64,000 nt of DNA from Streptomyces hyaluromycini (GCF_002217755.1 NZ_BCFL01000034.1:62001-126000), one strand, 5' to 3'; positions 8,168-16,537 are shown, numbered from the stretch's first letter. Translations and numbers: made by a program. Notes: generated from the sequence alone by a model not told the origin.

Positions 8168-9025
8168 CTACAGGGCCCCGGCGTCCCGGGCCGTCCAGGC
8201 GCTCGGGTAGATCGGCCGGAAACCGAGATCCCGGCGGATCTTCCGGTTCGACATGATCCCGTGCCAGGGGTCGCGGTCGGTACCGGTGGACAGGTCCTCG
8301 GGCGGCTCGACGCCGGCCAGCCGGTACAGCTCCACGGTCGTGACGGGCGCGTCGTCGGCAATGTTGTAGACCGGGCCGTTCACCGCGGGGGCGTACAGCA
8401 GCCGCATCAGCCCCTGCCCGACGTCCGCGTGGTGGGCCATCTGGAGCCGCTGCGCGGGGGCCCAGCGCGCGGCCCAGGGCAGCGCGTTCGCGATGTGCGG
8501 GTCCCCTTCGCCGTAGACGAACGGCAGCCGCCCGATCCGCACCTCCATGCCGCCCGCCAGGGCGAGCAGCTCCCGCTCGGCGGCCGCCTTGGACTCGGGG
8601 TACGCGCCCCACATCGCGCCGCCGGGCCGGCTCTCGTCGTCCTCGGTGAGCGGGCGGCCGCGCCCGGATCCGTACACGTTCCCGGTGCTGACCTGCACGA
8701 ACCGTCGTACACCGGCGCTCAGCGCAGCCCGCCCGAGGGCCACCGCCGCGTCCCGGTTGACCGCCCAGGCCTCCTCGTCCGGCACCCCGCGGAAGGCGGC
8801 GGCGACGTTCACGACCGCGTCCGCCCCGGCGACGGCCTTGCCGAGCGCCTCCTCGTCCCGCAGGTCACCGACGGCGACCTCGGCACCCAGCACGGCGAAC
8901 GGCTCCCCGCGGGCCGCGTCCCGCACCAGCACCCTTACCCGCTCGTCCCCTTCGGCCTGTGTGATCAGCCGCGGCACGAGCCGCCGTCCGACCTGCCCGG
9001 TCGCCCCGGTGACAAGAGTGATCAT
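8168..9025 (-). CDS. NAD(P)-dependent epimerase/dehydratase (extended SDR)
   Basis: A 285-residue Rossmann protein. The nucleotide-binding GATGQVG motif is at residues 7-13, followed by LVRD and the acidic VGDLRD segment. The catalytic YxxxK is YPESK with an upstream serine (VSTGNVYGSG), typical of extended short-chain dehydrogenases that act on sugar nucleotides or similar. I chose the ATG at 9025; a longer in-frame extension runs antisense into the neighbouring regulator. It is divergent from an XRE regulator that begins 122 bases away, so that regulator probably controls it. The substrate is unknown. Confidence 0.85.
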   Translation of the reverse strand: MITLVTGATGQVGRRLVPRLITQAEGDERVRVLVRDAARGEPFAVLGAEVAVGDLRDEEALGKAVAGADAVVNVAAAFRGVPDEEAWAVNRDAAVALGRAALSAGVRRFVQVSTGNVYGSGRGRPLTEDDESRPGGAMWGAYPESKAAAERELLALAGGMEVRIGRLPFVYGEGDPHIANALPWAARWAPAQRLQMAHHADVGQGLMRLLYAPAVNGPVYNIADDAPVTTVELYRLAGVEPPEDLSTGTDRDPWHGIMSNRKIRRDLGFRPIYPSAWTARDAGAL

Positions 9026-9127
9026 GGCCTTCTCCTTCGCTCTGGTCCCCTCACCCTCGCCCCGGCCCTTCGCCACCGGGAGAGACCTCCCGATCAGGGG
9101 ACCGGCGGTCCCTGGATAAGCCGGGCG

Positions 9128-9145
9128 CTCCAGGCCACCCTGGAG
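9128..9145. promoter_or_regulatory. Operator-like palindrome CTCCAGG-N4-CCTGGAG
   Basis: Perfect 7-bp arms end 2 bases before the GTG start of the XRE regulator, between two divergent genes. This is the expected place for an autoregulatory operator; the right arm also contains the GGAG used for translation. Confidence 0.5.
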
Positions 9146-9147
9146 AG

Positions 9148-10008
9148 GTGAACCGCCCCGAACTCGCCGACTTCCTGCGCCACGCCCGTACCCGCCTGGA
9201 CCCCTCCGACGTGGGCCTGCCGCCCGGCGCCCGGCGGCGCACCCCCGGGCTGCGGCGCGAGGAGGTGGCCTCGCTGGCCGGCATGTCCGCCGACTACTAC
9301 ACGCGGCTGGAACAGTCCCGGGGCCCGCGCCCGTCCCGCCAGATGCTGACGGCACTGGCCCGCGCGCTGCGCCTGACGCAGGACGAACGGGACCACCTGT
9401 TCCACCTGGCCGGCGAGGAGCCCCCGCGCCGGGAGGCGACCAGCACCCATGTCGGCCCGGGGCTGCTGCTGGTCCTGGACCGGCTGCACGACACCCCGGC
9501 ACTGGTGACGACCGACTGCGGCGAGGTCCTGGCCCAGAACGCCCTGTCGCGGGCGCTCAGCGGCGACGTCCTGGCCCGCCCGCCGCGCGAACGCAACCTG
9601 CTCCGCCGCTACTTCCTTGACCCGTCGGCCCACGGCGTCTTCCCGCCGGAGGACCGCCCGGCGCGGGCCCGCGAACACGTGGCCAACCTCCGGGCGGTGG
9701 CCGCCGCCCGCCCCGCCGACCCGGTCCCCGCCGCCCTCGTCGCCGAACTCCTCGCGGGCAGCGAGGAGTTCGCCCGCCTGTGGGCCGAACACGAGGTGGC
9801 GGTACGCCGCGCGACGACGAAGCGCTTCCTCCATCCGTCCGTCGGCCTCCTGGAACTGGACTGCGAGGTCCTCATCAACACCGACACCCACCAGCACCTC
9901 GTCATCCACACGGCCCGCCCGGGCACGGACTCGTACGAACGGCTGCAACTGCTACGGGTGGTGGGGCTGCAGGACATGAGCGCGGCCGTACGGGATCACC
10001 AGGTGTGA
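9148..10008 (+). CDS. XRE-family regulator with MmyB-like ligand domain
   Basis: A 286-residue DNA-binding protein. The N-terminal helix-turn-helix spans residues ~30-80 (REEVASLAGMSADYYTRLEQSRG, given here in part). The C-terminal ~180 residues match the MmyB-type PAS-like domain, which may bind a fatty-acid or other small ligand. This family typically represses a divergent SDR gene, and here an SDR gene is indeed divergent. The GTG at 9148 sits right after GGAG, so translation may start from a very short or leaderless transcript. Its 3' end overlaps the convergent gene by 13 bases. Confidence 0.88.
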   Translation: MNRPELADFLRHARTRLDPSDVGLPPGARRRTPGLRREEVASLAGMSADYYTRLEQSRGPRPSRQMLTALARALRLTQDERDHLFHLAGEEPPRREATSTHVGPGLLLVLDRLHDTPALVTTDCGEVLAQNALSRALSGDVLARPPRERNLLRRYFLDPSAHGVFPPEDRPARAREHVANLRAVAAARPADPVPAALVAELLAGSEEFARLWAEHEVAVRRATTKRFLHPSVGLLELDCEVLINTDTHQHLVIHTARPGTDSYERLQLLRVVGLQDMSAAVRDHQV

Positions 10009-10535
10009 GCCACGTCCACCACGAGATGGTTGGCCGTCTGGAAGACCCGGAACGGCAGCCGGGCGCGGACGCCGAGGCCCGCCTGGGTGTAGCCCTCGGA
10101 GCCACCCGTGACCTTGAACTCCCGGAAGGTCCGGTACCCGGTGACGTCGACGGACGGCAGCGGCGGGTAGGGCTGTCCGGTCGCCGGGTCGTAGCGCGGG
10201 GCGAACAGCGAGATCTCCAGAATGGCGCCGCCCTTGATCGGCACGACGACGTCGGACGGGTCCTGGTGCAGTACGTCGACATAGCGGACGCTGTAGCCGA
10301 TCGGGTCGGCCGATGTGCCCTGGGCGTCGAAGACCAGCCGGTCAAAACACTCGTGCTGCCCGGTCCGCACGTCGGTCAGCCGCCTGGAGGCGACAGCGTC
10401 ACCGGTCTTGTCCAGGCTTCCCCACGTCACGGCACAGTCCACGGCCGTCGGCGCGGCCACCGCCGGAACCGTGCCGGCCAGCAGGCCACCACCCGCCAGC
10501 ACCATCGCGGCCAGTGCAGTACCTATCCGTCGCAT
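9996..10535 (-). CDS. Secreted AMIN-like domain protein
   Basis: A 179-residue exported protein with a Sec signal peptide (MRRIGT, then a hydrophobic LAAMVLAGGGLLAG core, cleavage near AVAAP). There is no lipobox cysteine. The mature part contains one early and one later Cys and the 'CFDRLVFD...VRYVDVL...GGAILEISL' pattern of AMIN-like domains in actinobacterial secreted proteins. The function is unknown; AMIN-type domains often bind cell wall. I chose the ATG at 10535; an upstream in-frame start would add an unlikely Cys-rich extension. It overlaps the convergent XRE gene by 13 bases. Confidence 0.65.
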   Translation of the reverse strand: MRRIGTALAAMVLAGGGLLAGTVPAVAAPTAVDCAVTWGSLDKTGDAVASRRLTDVRTGQHECFDRLVFDAQGTSADPIGYSVRYVDVLHQDPSDVVVPIKGGAILEISLFAPRYDPATGQPYPPLPSVDVTGYRTFREFKVTGGSEGYTQAGLGVRARLPFRVFQTANHLVVDVAHTW

Positions 10536-10652
10536 GACTACCCCCCAGCAGTTCGCGCAGATGTGTACCTTTTCAGACCGACGGCCTTCCGAAAGGTTGT
10601 ACGCAGGGGAGCAGTCCATCCCGGCACAGGGGCCCCTTCCGGCACCGCCCCC

Positions 10653-11612
10653 TCAGAACCCCAGCCGCCGCAGCTGCTTCGGGTCCCGCTGCCAGTCCTT
10701 CGCGACCTTCACGTGCAGGTCGAGGAAGACCGGCGTGCCCAGCAGTGCCTCGATCTGCTTGCGGCTCTTGATGCCGACCTCCTTCAGGCGCTTGCCCTTG
10801 GGGCCGATGATGATGCCCTTCTGGCTGGGGCGCTCGATGAACAGGTTGGCGTGGATGTCCAGGAGGGGCTTGTCGGCGGGGCGGTCCTCGCGCGGGAGCA
10901 TCTCCTCGACCACGACGGCGATGGAGTGCGGCAGCTCGTCGCGGACGCCCTCCAGGGCGGCCTCGCGGATCAGCTCGGCGATCATGACCTGCTCGGGCTC
11001 GTCGGTCAGGTCGCCCTCGGGGTAGAGCGCCGGGCCCTCCGGGAGCAGCGGCACCAGCAGGTCGGCCAGGAGCTTCACCTGCTTGTCCCCGACCGCCGAG
11101 ACCGGGACGATCTCGGCCCACTCGAAGCCGAGCTCCTTGCCCAGCTGGTCGATGGCGATCAGCTGCTCGGCGAGGGCCTTGGAGTCGACGAGGTCCGTCT
11201 TGGTGACGACGGCGACCTTGGGGGTCTTGCGGATCCCCGCCAGCTCCTTGGCGATGAAGCGGTCACCCGGACCGATCTTCTCGTTCGCCGGGAGACAGAA
11301 GCCGATCACGTCCACCTCGGCCCAGGTGGTGCGGACCACGTCGTTGAGCCGCTCGCCGAGCAGCGTGCGCGGCTTGTGCAGGCCGGGGGTGTCGACCAGG
11401 ATCAGCTGGGCGTCCTCCCGGTGCACGATCCCCCGTACCGTGTGCCGCGTCGTCTGCGGCTGGTTCGCGGTGATCGCCACCTTCTGCCCGACCAGAGCGT
11501 TCGTGAGGGTGGACTTGCCCGCGTTGGGGCGCCCGACGAAACAGGCGAAGCCCGCCCGGTGGGCGGCCTTCGGCGATTCCGACGGCTCGGTTGACTGGCT
11601 GCGAACGCTCAT
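10653..11612 (-). CDS. era: GTPase Era
   Basis: An essential GTPase that binds the 3' end of 16S rRNA and helps 30S assembly. The 319-residue protein has G1 GRPNAGKS, G3 DTPG and G4 TKTD, then a C-terminal KH domain with GPKGKRLKEVG. I chose the ATG at 11612 because GGGAGA lies 9 bases upstream; the ATG at 11621 directly abuts that site. It is transcribed divergently from amt. Its usual partner ybeY lies elsewhere in this window (23,839), separated by accessory DNA. Confidence 0.96.
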   Translation of the reverse strand: MSVRSQSTEPSESPKAAHRAGFACFVGRPNAGKSTLTNALVGQKVAITANQPQTTRHTVRGIVHREDAQLILVDTPGLHKPRTLLGERLNDVVRTTWAEVDVIGFCLPANEKIGPGDRFIAKELAGIRKTPKVAVVTKTDLVDSKALAEQLIAIDQLGKELGFEWAEIVPVSAVGDKQVKLLADLLVPLLPEGPALYPEGDLTDEPEQVMIAELIREAALEGVRDELPHSIAVVVEEMLPREDRPADKPLLDIHANLFIERPSQKGIIIGPKGKRLKEVGIKSRKQIEALLGTPVFLDLHVKVAKDWQRDPKQLRRLGF

Positions 11613-11662
11613 GGCCCCCATTCTCCCTGATCCAACACGCCCCGCCGCACCGTGAGATTTCG

Positions 11663-11717
11663 GTAACCCCGACGCAACGAAACGTCACGGAAACACAGCT
11701 GTACGCAACCGGAAACC
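11663..11717 (+). promoter_or_regulatory. Candidate GlnR box cluster upstream of amt
   Basis: The segment carries GTAAC (11663), six bases, GCAAC (11674), GAAAC (11679), GTCAC (11684) and GAAAC (11690), with another GCAAC/GGAAAC pair at 11704-11716. The elements match the gTnAC and GaAAC half-sites of actinobacterial GlnR boxes, although the 11-bp spacing holds only for the first pair. The position 50-100 bases upstream of an ammonium transporter supports nitrogen control. Confidence 0.5.
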
Positions 11718-11764
11718 GGGACCGGTGACCCTCTGACGAGCCCCGACCGACGTTGGAGACGCCC

Positions 11765-13075
11765 GTGTTCCTCTCCGCCGCGCACCCAGACACCGGTGAC
11801 ACCGCCTGGCTGCTCGCCGCGACCGCCCTGGTCCTGCTGATGACCCCGGGTCTGGCCCTGTTCTACGGCGGCATGGTCCGCACGAAGAGCGTCCTCAACA
11901 TGCTGATGATGAGCTTCGTGTCGATCGCGCTGGTCACGGTGGTGTGGCTGGCGGGCGGATACACGCTCGCCTTCGGGGACGACCTGGGGGCCGGACTCCT
12001 CGGCGACCTGGCCCACGCGGGCATGCACGGCATCGGCCCGGACAGCGTCCAGGGCACCGTCCCCACCCTCCTCTTCGCCACCTTCCAGCTCACCTTCGCG
12101 ATCGTCACGGCCGCGCTGATCAGCGGCGCGATCGCGGACCGGGCGAAATTCGGGGCCTGGCTGGTGTTCGTCCCCGTCTGGGCACTGCTCGTATACGTTC
12201 CCGTGGCGCACTGGGTGTGGGGCCCGGATGGCTGGATCGCGCACCGTCTCGGCGCCCTCGACTTCGCCGGCGGCCTGCCCGTCGAGATCACCTCCGGCGC
12301 CTCCGGCCTCGCCCTGTGCCTGGTCCTCGGCCCGCGGCTCGGCTTCAAGAAGGACGCCATGCGGCCGCACAACCTGCCGATGGTGATCCTGGGCGCCGGT
12401 CTGCTCTGGTTCGGCTGGTTCGGCTTCAACGCCGGCTCGGCGATGGGCGCGAACGGCCTGGCCGCCGCCGTCTTCCTGAACACCCTCGCGGCCGGCTGCA
12501 CCGGCCTGCTGGGCTGGCTCTTCGTCGAGCAGAAGCGCGACGGCCACCCCACCACCCTGGGCGCGGCCTCCGGCGCGGTCGCCGGCCTGGTCGCCGTCAC
12601 CCCCTCCTGCGGCTCGGTCTCCCTGCTCGGCGCCCTCGTCGTCGGCCTCGCCGCGGGCGTGGTCTGCTCGTACGCCGTGAGCTGGAAGTTCAAGCTGGAC
12701 TACGACGACTCGCTCGATGTCGTCGGCGTCCACCTGGTCGGCGGAATCATCGGCACCCTTCTGATCGGCCTGTTCGCCGAGAAGGCGATGACCGGCGGCG
12801 CCGAGGGCCTCTTCTACGGCGGCGGGCTCGGCCAGCTCGGCAGGCAGGCGGTGGCGGTCGTGGCCGTCGCGGCGTACGCGTTCGCGGTGACGTACGGCAT
12901 CGGCAAGCTGATCGACAAGGCGATGGGCTTCCGGGCGGCCGAGGACCAGGAGCACACCGGCCTGGACCTTACGGTGCACGCCGAGACCGCTTACGATCAC
13001 GGGGTCCTGGGCCACGGCGCCCCGGTCGCCCACTCCGTCCTCCCCACCGCCCAGAAGGTCAAGAGCCAGCCATGA
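11765..13075 (+). CDS. amt: Ammonium transporter Amt
   Basis: A 436-residue, eleven-helix ammonium channel (Amt/MEP/Rh) that moves NH4+/NH3 across the membrane. The family patterns LALFYGGMVRTKSVLN, the pore region and the AGxTGLLGW-like segment are visible. I chose the GTG at 11765 (GGAG 6 bases upstream) rather than the TTG at 11753. The stop overlaps glnK by 4 bases, so channel and its PII plug are made together. A C-terminal cytoplasmic tail of ~50 residues is available for GlnK contact. GlnR-type half-sites upstream point to nitrogen-limitation control. The triad partner glnD is absent. Confidence 0.95.
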   Translation: MFLSAAHPDTGDTAWLLAATALVLLMTPGLALFYGGMVRTKSVLNMLMMSFVSIALVTVVWLAGGYTLAFGDDLGAGLLGDLAHAGMHGIGPDSVQGTVPTLLFATFQLTFAIVTAALISGAIADRAKFGAWLVFVPVWALLVYVPVAHWVWGPDGWIAHRLGALDFAGGLPVEITSGASGLALCLVLGPRLGFKKDAMRPHNLPMVILGAGLLWFGWFGFNAGSAMGANGLAAAVFLNTLAAGCTGLLGWLFVEQKRDGHPTTLGAASGAVAGLVAVTPSCGSVSLLGALVVGLAAGVVCSYAVSWKFKLDYDDSLDVVGVHLVGGIIGTLLIGLFAEKAMTGGAEGLFYGGGLGQLGRQAVAVVAVAAYAFAVTYGIGKLIDKAMGFRAAEDQEHTGLDLTVHAETAYDHGVLGHGAPVAHSVLPTAQKVKSQP

Positions 13076-13410
13076 AGCTCATCACCGCCGTCGTCAAGCC
13101 CTACCGCCTCGACGCGGTGAAGACCGCGCTGCAGGAGCTCGGCGTGCACGGTCTGACCGTGACCGAGGCCAGCGGGTACGGCAGGCAGCACGGCCACACC
13201 GAGGTGTACCGGGGCGCCGAGTACCGCGTCGACCTGGTCCCCAAGGTCCGCATCGAGGTCGTCGTCGAGGACGCCGACGCCGAGCCCGTGATCGAGGCGG
13301 TCGTCAAGGCCGCGCAGACGGGGAAGATCGGGGACGGGAAGGTGTGGGCGGTGCCGGTGGAGACGGTCGTACGGGTGCGGACGGGCGAGCGCGGCCCCGA
13401 CGCCCTCTGA
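13072..13410 (+). CDS. glnK: PII nitrogen regulator GlnK
   Basis: A 112-residue trimeric signal protein that binds ATP/ADP and 2-oxoglutarate and blocks Amt. The T-loop carries Tyr51 (GAEYRV), the residue adenylylated in Streptomyces. The motifs GYGRQHGHTEVYRG and TGKIGDGKVWAVPVE are both intact. The ATG is inside the amt stop (ATGA). The 3' end lies in an 18-bp tandem duplication and overlaps, tail to tail, the convergent surface-protein gene by 107 bases. No glnD adenylyltransferase follows, unlike the usual actinobacterial amtB-glnK-glnD order. Confidence 0.96.
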   Translation: MKLITAVVKPYRLDAVKTALQELGVHGLTVTEASGYGRQHGHTEVYRGAEYRVDLVPKVRIEVVVEDADAEPVIEAVVKAAQTGKIGDGKVWAVPVETVVRVRTGERGPDAL

Positions 13411-14383
13411 GCAGCGGACGCCCTCTCAGCAGCGGCGGCAGGCCCCGGCCCCGCCGCGTCCGGGCGAACAGCGCACCGGCCGCCGCCCCGGCAGCGAAGA
13501 CCACCGCCACCACCAGCCACGGCAGCGCGAGGAACGACGCGCTCGCCGACTCCCTGGTGCCGGCCGCGCTGGCCGTCAACGTCACGTTGCCCCAGTCGAG
13601 TTGGGGTGCGTCCCGCCAGCGCGCGGTGAGCTTGACCCGCTCCCCCGGCAGCAGCTCGGAGGGGACCCCGGTGAGGTCGCGGCTGAGCAGCGTACGGCCG
13701 AACAGGCCCTCCGCCCGCAACCGCACCTTCGGATCCAGGGTGACGTTCCCGGTGTTGTGCAGGGTGTAGGAGATGGTCGCCGTGCTGGCGCCGAGGCCGG
13801 GCACGAGCGGCTGGTGATGGCTGAGGTGCACGTTCTCCACGGTGAGGGCCGGGAGCGTCGGCCCGCTCACCCGCAGATAGACCCGGGCGCCGACCGCCCG
13901 CTGTACGCCGAGCGCCAGGGACCCGGCCCCCGGATCGACCTTCTCGTCCAGCGCGACGATCGCCCCGGGATGGTCACCGGGCTCGGCCCCCTGCGGCACA
14001 TGCAGCGTGAACGGAACGGTGACCGTCCTGTGCGGCGGGACGGTGACCCGCGCCTTCCCGATCTTCGCCCAGGCCCCCACCCCCCGCATCTTCTCCTTCA
14101 CCGTCCGGACGGCGAAGCCGCCGTCCCGCGCGGTGTTGTAGGCGTCGGCCGCGTACAGCCGGAAGGTGAGCGGCTTGCCGGTCTTGTTGGCGACGGCCAC
14201 CTTGTCGGTGATCGTCTGCCCGGGGTCGAGGGAGAGGTAGAAGTACGGCCGCGCCGCGATCTTCGAGGCGACCGGATAGACGGACCAGCTGCCGTTGTCG
14301 GCGGCGCGCGCGGGACCCGCCGTGCACAGGACGCCGAGGATCAGGCTCAGGAGGAGGACATACGGCTTGGCGCGACGACGCAT
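13304..14383 (-). CDS. DUF916-like surface protein with C-terminal membrane anchor
   Basis: A 359-residue exported protein with a Sec signal peptide (RRRAKPYVLLLSLILGV, residues 2-18), an extracellular beta-rich region of ~270 residues, one C-terminal transmembrane helix (LPWLVVAVVFAAGAAAGALF) and a very basic Pro/Arg tail. The N-terminal part resembles the DUF916/WxL-protein peptidoglycan-binding module, which fits the WxL-like neighbour upstream. I chose the ATG at 14383. The last ~35 codons run antisense into glnK, and their composition suggests the original stop was lost when the 18-bp duplication arose. It is probably part of a three-gene surface-protein set. Confidence 0.7.
   Translation of the reverse strand: MRRRAKPYVLLLSLILGVLCTAGPARAADNGSWSVYPVASKIAARPYFYLSLDPGQTITDKVAVANKTGKPLTFRLYAADAYNTARDGGFAVRTVKEKMRGVGAWAKIGKARVTVPPHRTVTVPFTLHVPQGAEPGDHPGAIVALDEKVDPGAGSLALGVQRAVGARVYLRVSGPTLPALTVENVHLSHHQPLVPGLGASTATISYTLHNTGNVTLDPKVRLRAEGLFGRTLLSRDLTGVPSELLPGERVKLTARWRDAPQLDWGNVTLTASAAGTRESASASFLALPWLVVAVVFAAGAAAGALFARTRRGRGLPPLLRGRPLLRGRRGRARPSAPVRPSPPAPPTPSRPRSSPSARP
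13399..13434. repeat. 18-bp tandem duplication across the glnK stop
   Basis: Units 13399-13416 and 13417-13434 differ at one base: the TGA of glnK in unit 1 reads TCA in unit 2. On the minus strand the duplication is read as repeated LLRGRP/LLRGRR in the tail of the convergent gene. Confidence 0.85.
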
Positions 14384-14413
14384 GGGTGCGGACCCCCGGT
14401 CGGAAGCGGGTCG

Positions 14414-14456
14414 GTGGCGACCGGGTCTTTCGCTGTTTCGAAAGCCCGGTCGCCAC
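14414..14456 (-). terminator. Terminator hairpin downstream of the WxL-like gene
   Basis: GTGGCGACCGGG-T-CTTTCG pairs with CGAAAGCCCGGTCGCCAC, an 18-bp stem with a one-base bulge. It lies between the WxL-like gene stop (14490) and the DUF916-like start (14383), so these two genes are probably separate transcripts or only partly read through. Confidence 0.75.
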
Positions 14457-14489
14457 AAGGGAGTTGACGGTTGGCAGTTGGCAGTCGGC

Positions 14490-15824
14490 TCAGGTGAGCG
14501 TCAGGGTCAGGACTCCGGAGTACGATCCCGGAGGCGTGAACGCCGGTACGTCCAGGGAGAGTCCGGCGTCGACCGTGAACTCACCGCCGGTGAGCGTGGC
14601 GTCCGGGGTCGACGCGAGGGTCGCTCCGGAACTGCCGACGGTGCCCGCGGAACCGGCCGCACAGGTGCTGGGGCTGCCCGACTTGGTCGCACAGCTCGGG
14701 GTCCAGCTGAGCTTCCCGGCGTCGATCTTGGCGCCGGGACCGGTGAAGTCGGTGACCTTGCCGGTGAGCGACCAGCCGGCCGGCCCGCCACGGAAGTCCT
14801 TGACGGTGACGGTCTGCAGGCTGCCCGTGGACGCCCCGCCCTGCCCGAAGTCGACCGCCGACAGCGCGACGGAGTCCCCGGCCTGGGACATGGACAGGGT
14901 CCCCGCCTTGACGGTGGTCGTCAGCTTCTGGCTCCCGTCGGGCACCGGCGTGGTGTCGTTGACGACGTAGGCGGCGGGCCCCGCCCCCGCATCGCTGCTC
15001 CACGCGCTCCCCTCGTAGGCCACGATCCCGGTCGTCGTCTTGTCGTTGACGACGAGGGGCGCGCTGAAGGAACCGTCGGAGCCCGCGGTGGCCGTCGCCG
15101 TGTCGGCGGTCTGGCTGCTGCCGGACCGCCCGGCGAGGGTCACGGTCGCCCCCGGCGTGAAGTTCTGCCCGCTGACGGTCACGCTGTCACCGGGGTTGCC
15201 GGAGGCCTTGTCCAGGCTGATGGCACGGTTGTTGACCGGCGTGGTGGCGGTCGCCGTGACGGTCTCCGACACCGGGGCGGGCGGGTTGGTGACCGTGCAC
15301 GGGGTGTCCAGCTCCAGGATGTAGCTGGTGTGGATGTTGTAGTCACTGGGCGAGAGCGTGATGGCGCCCGGCGAGGTGACGGTGAACGTCCCGGTCATGG
15401 AGAACGACGGGAAGACCCCGTACCCCGGCACCGGATCGTTCTTCTTCGGCCCGGTCACCGTCACGTCACCCGTCTGCGCCCCACCCAGCGTGACCTTCCC
15501 CGTCGGCGTCATGATGTCGGCCGGCAGGGCGAGGGCGGTGGGGTTGTTGGCGGCGGGCGTGACCACGGTGTAGGTCACGGTGACCGTGTCGCCGACCTTC
15601 GGACTGGTGTTGTCCACCGAGATGTTGGCGGTGGTGGTGCCGTCGATCGGCGGGAGGCCCGCGATGGCCGGCGGGATGCAGTGCGTGGCGAAGTCGACGT
15701 TCGCCCCGGCGGCACCGGCCGGGCAGGCCAGCGCGCCGCCCGCCGTGACCGCGAGCGCGGTCGCCCCGAACAGTGAGATCCAGCGCCACCGTCGGGATCT
15801 TCGTGATCTTGGGGGTGAACCCAT
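14490..15824 (-). CDS. Secreted beta-rich WxL-like surface protein
   Basis: A 444-residue exported protein with a strongly basic N-terminus (RRSRRWRW) and Sec core (LFGATALAVTAGGALA). The mature chain is Thr/Ser/Val rich, with an Ig/IPT-like segment near residues 220-250 (SGNPGDSVTVSGQNFTPGA). The C-terminal end (LDVPAFTPPGSYSGVLTLTLT) resembles the end of WxL domains. There is no sortase motif or membrane anchor, so attachment would be non-covalent. The DUF916-like protein encoded next is the natural partner. A palindromic motif about 105 bases upstream is shared with the next surface gene. Confidence 0.65.
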   Translation of the reverse strand: MGSPPRSRRSRRWRWISLFGATALAVTAGGALACPAGAAGANVDFATHCIPPAIAGLPPIDGTTTANISVDNTSPKVGDTVTVTYTVVTPAANNPTALALPADIMTPTGKVTLGGAQTGDVTVTGPKKNDPVPGYGVFPSFSMTGTFTVTSPGAITLSPSDYNIHTSYILELDTPCTVTNPPAPVSETVTATATTPVNNRAISLDKASGNPGDSVTVSGQNFTPGATVTLAGRSGSSQTADTATATAGSDGSFSAPLVVNDKTTTGIVAYEGSAWSSDAGAGPAAYVVNDTTPVPDGSQKLTTTVKAGTLSMSQAGDSVALSAVDFGQGGASTGSLQTVTVKDFRGGPAGWSLTGKVTDFTGPGAKIDAGKLSWTPSCATKSGSPSTCAAGSAGTVGSSGATLASTPDATLTGGEFTVDAGLSLDVPAFTPPGSYSGVLTLTLT

Positions 15825-15914
15825 GGAAGCCCCCTCCTGAGGGTTGCGGGCGCAGCGGCTCCTCTGCGCCGACAGGGGGCCATTGATGTGGAGGCCGCGT
15901 GAGAAGTCAATGGA

Positions 15915-15956
15915 GATGCCGCAGAAACCTGACGGTTCATCAGCTTCTGCGGCATC
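15915..15956 (-). terminator. 12-bp-stem hairpin after the small surface-protein gene
   Basis: GATGCCGCAGAA (15915-15926) and TTCTGCGGCATC (15945-15956) are perfectly complementary. The loop contains the CTGACGG-type motif listed separately. It terminates the gene ending at 15979 and lies upstream of the WxL-like gene. Confidence 0.7.
15929..15943. promoter_or_regulatory. Palindromic motif CTGACGGTTCATCAG
   Basis: CTGA/TCAG ends and a DNA-palindrome-like core, 105-119 bases upstream of the WxL-like gene start. It closely matches CTGACGGTCCGTCGG at 16538-16552, upstream of the neighbouring surface-protein gene (consensus CTGACGGTYCRTCRG). It may be an operator or promoter element for co-regulated cell-surface genes. 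Confidence 0.45.
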
Positions 15957-15978
15957 CGGAACGAACCCGTCAGCACGC

Positions 15979-16446
15979 TCAGAACACGAACGGGCCGGGG
16001 GACTGGGCGGCGCTGGACGTACAGGTGACGGTGACGCCGAAGATGACCATCTTCAGCGAGCCGCCGTAGAAGTCGAGGCTGTCGCCGGAGGCCACGGTGC
16101 CGGGGAGGGGTCCGACGGTGACCGCGGAACCGGCGGCCATCGCCGGGTTCACGGTCCCGCTGAAGACGACGTTGCTGCCGGTCGAGTTGGCCATGGTCAG
16201 CGTGGAGGCGATGGAGTTCGCCGACAGGGCGAGCGGGGTGGTGATCGCGCTGGAGGTGAGCGTGAGGGTGGCGGAGGTGCCGCTCTGGGTGGCGGTGAGC
16301 GTGGCCGCGCCGCCGCCGAAGATGCCGCAGCTGGCGGTGACGGTCGCGGTGGTCGGGGTGACGGCGGCGGCCGAGGGTGCGAAGGCCAGCGCCGTGGCGG
16401 CGAGGGCCCCCGCCGCGAGTGCCGCACCGGTGGCTGTTCGTTTCAT
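15979..16446 (-). CDS. Small secreted surface protein
   Basis: A 155-residue exported protein with a clear Sec signal peptide (KRTATG, then ALAAGALAATALAFAPSAAA). The mature part is Ser/Thr/Ala/Val rich and probably all-beta, with two Cys residues that could form one disulfide (near the start and near the end). No family was recognised with confidence. It is the first of three consecutive exported-protein genes on this strand and shares an upstream palindrome with the next. I chose the ATG at 16446 (GGGAAGGGAG about 10 bases upstream). Confidence 0.65.
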   Translation of the reverse strand: MKRTATGAALAAGALAATALAFAPSAAAVTPTTATVTASCGIFGGGAATLTATQSGTSATLTLTSSAITTPLALSANSIASTLTMANSTGSNVVFSGTVNPAMAAGSAVTVGPLPGTVASGDSLDFYGGSLKMVIFGVTVTCTSSAAQSPGPFVF

Positions 16447-16537
16447 GGGGATGGGCTCCCTTCCCGTTACGTGGGAATGCCATGTGGGGATGGCGACCCC
16501 GGTCCGGGTGGGTGCGGACACACCGCGGGGCCGAATC

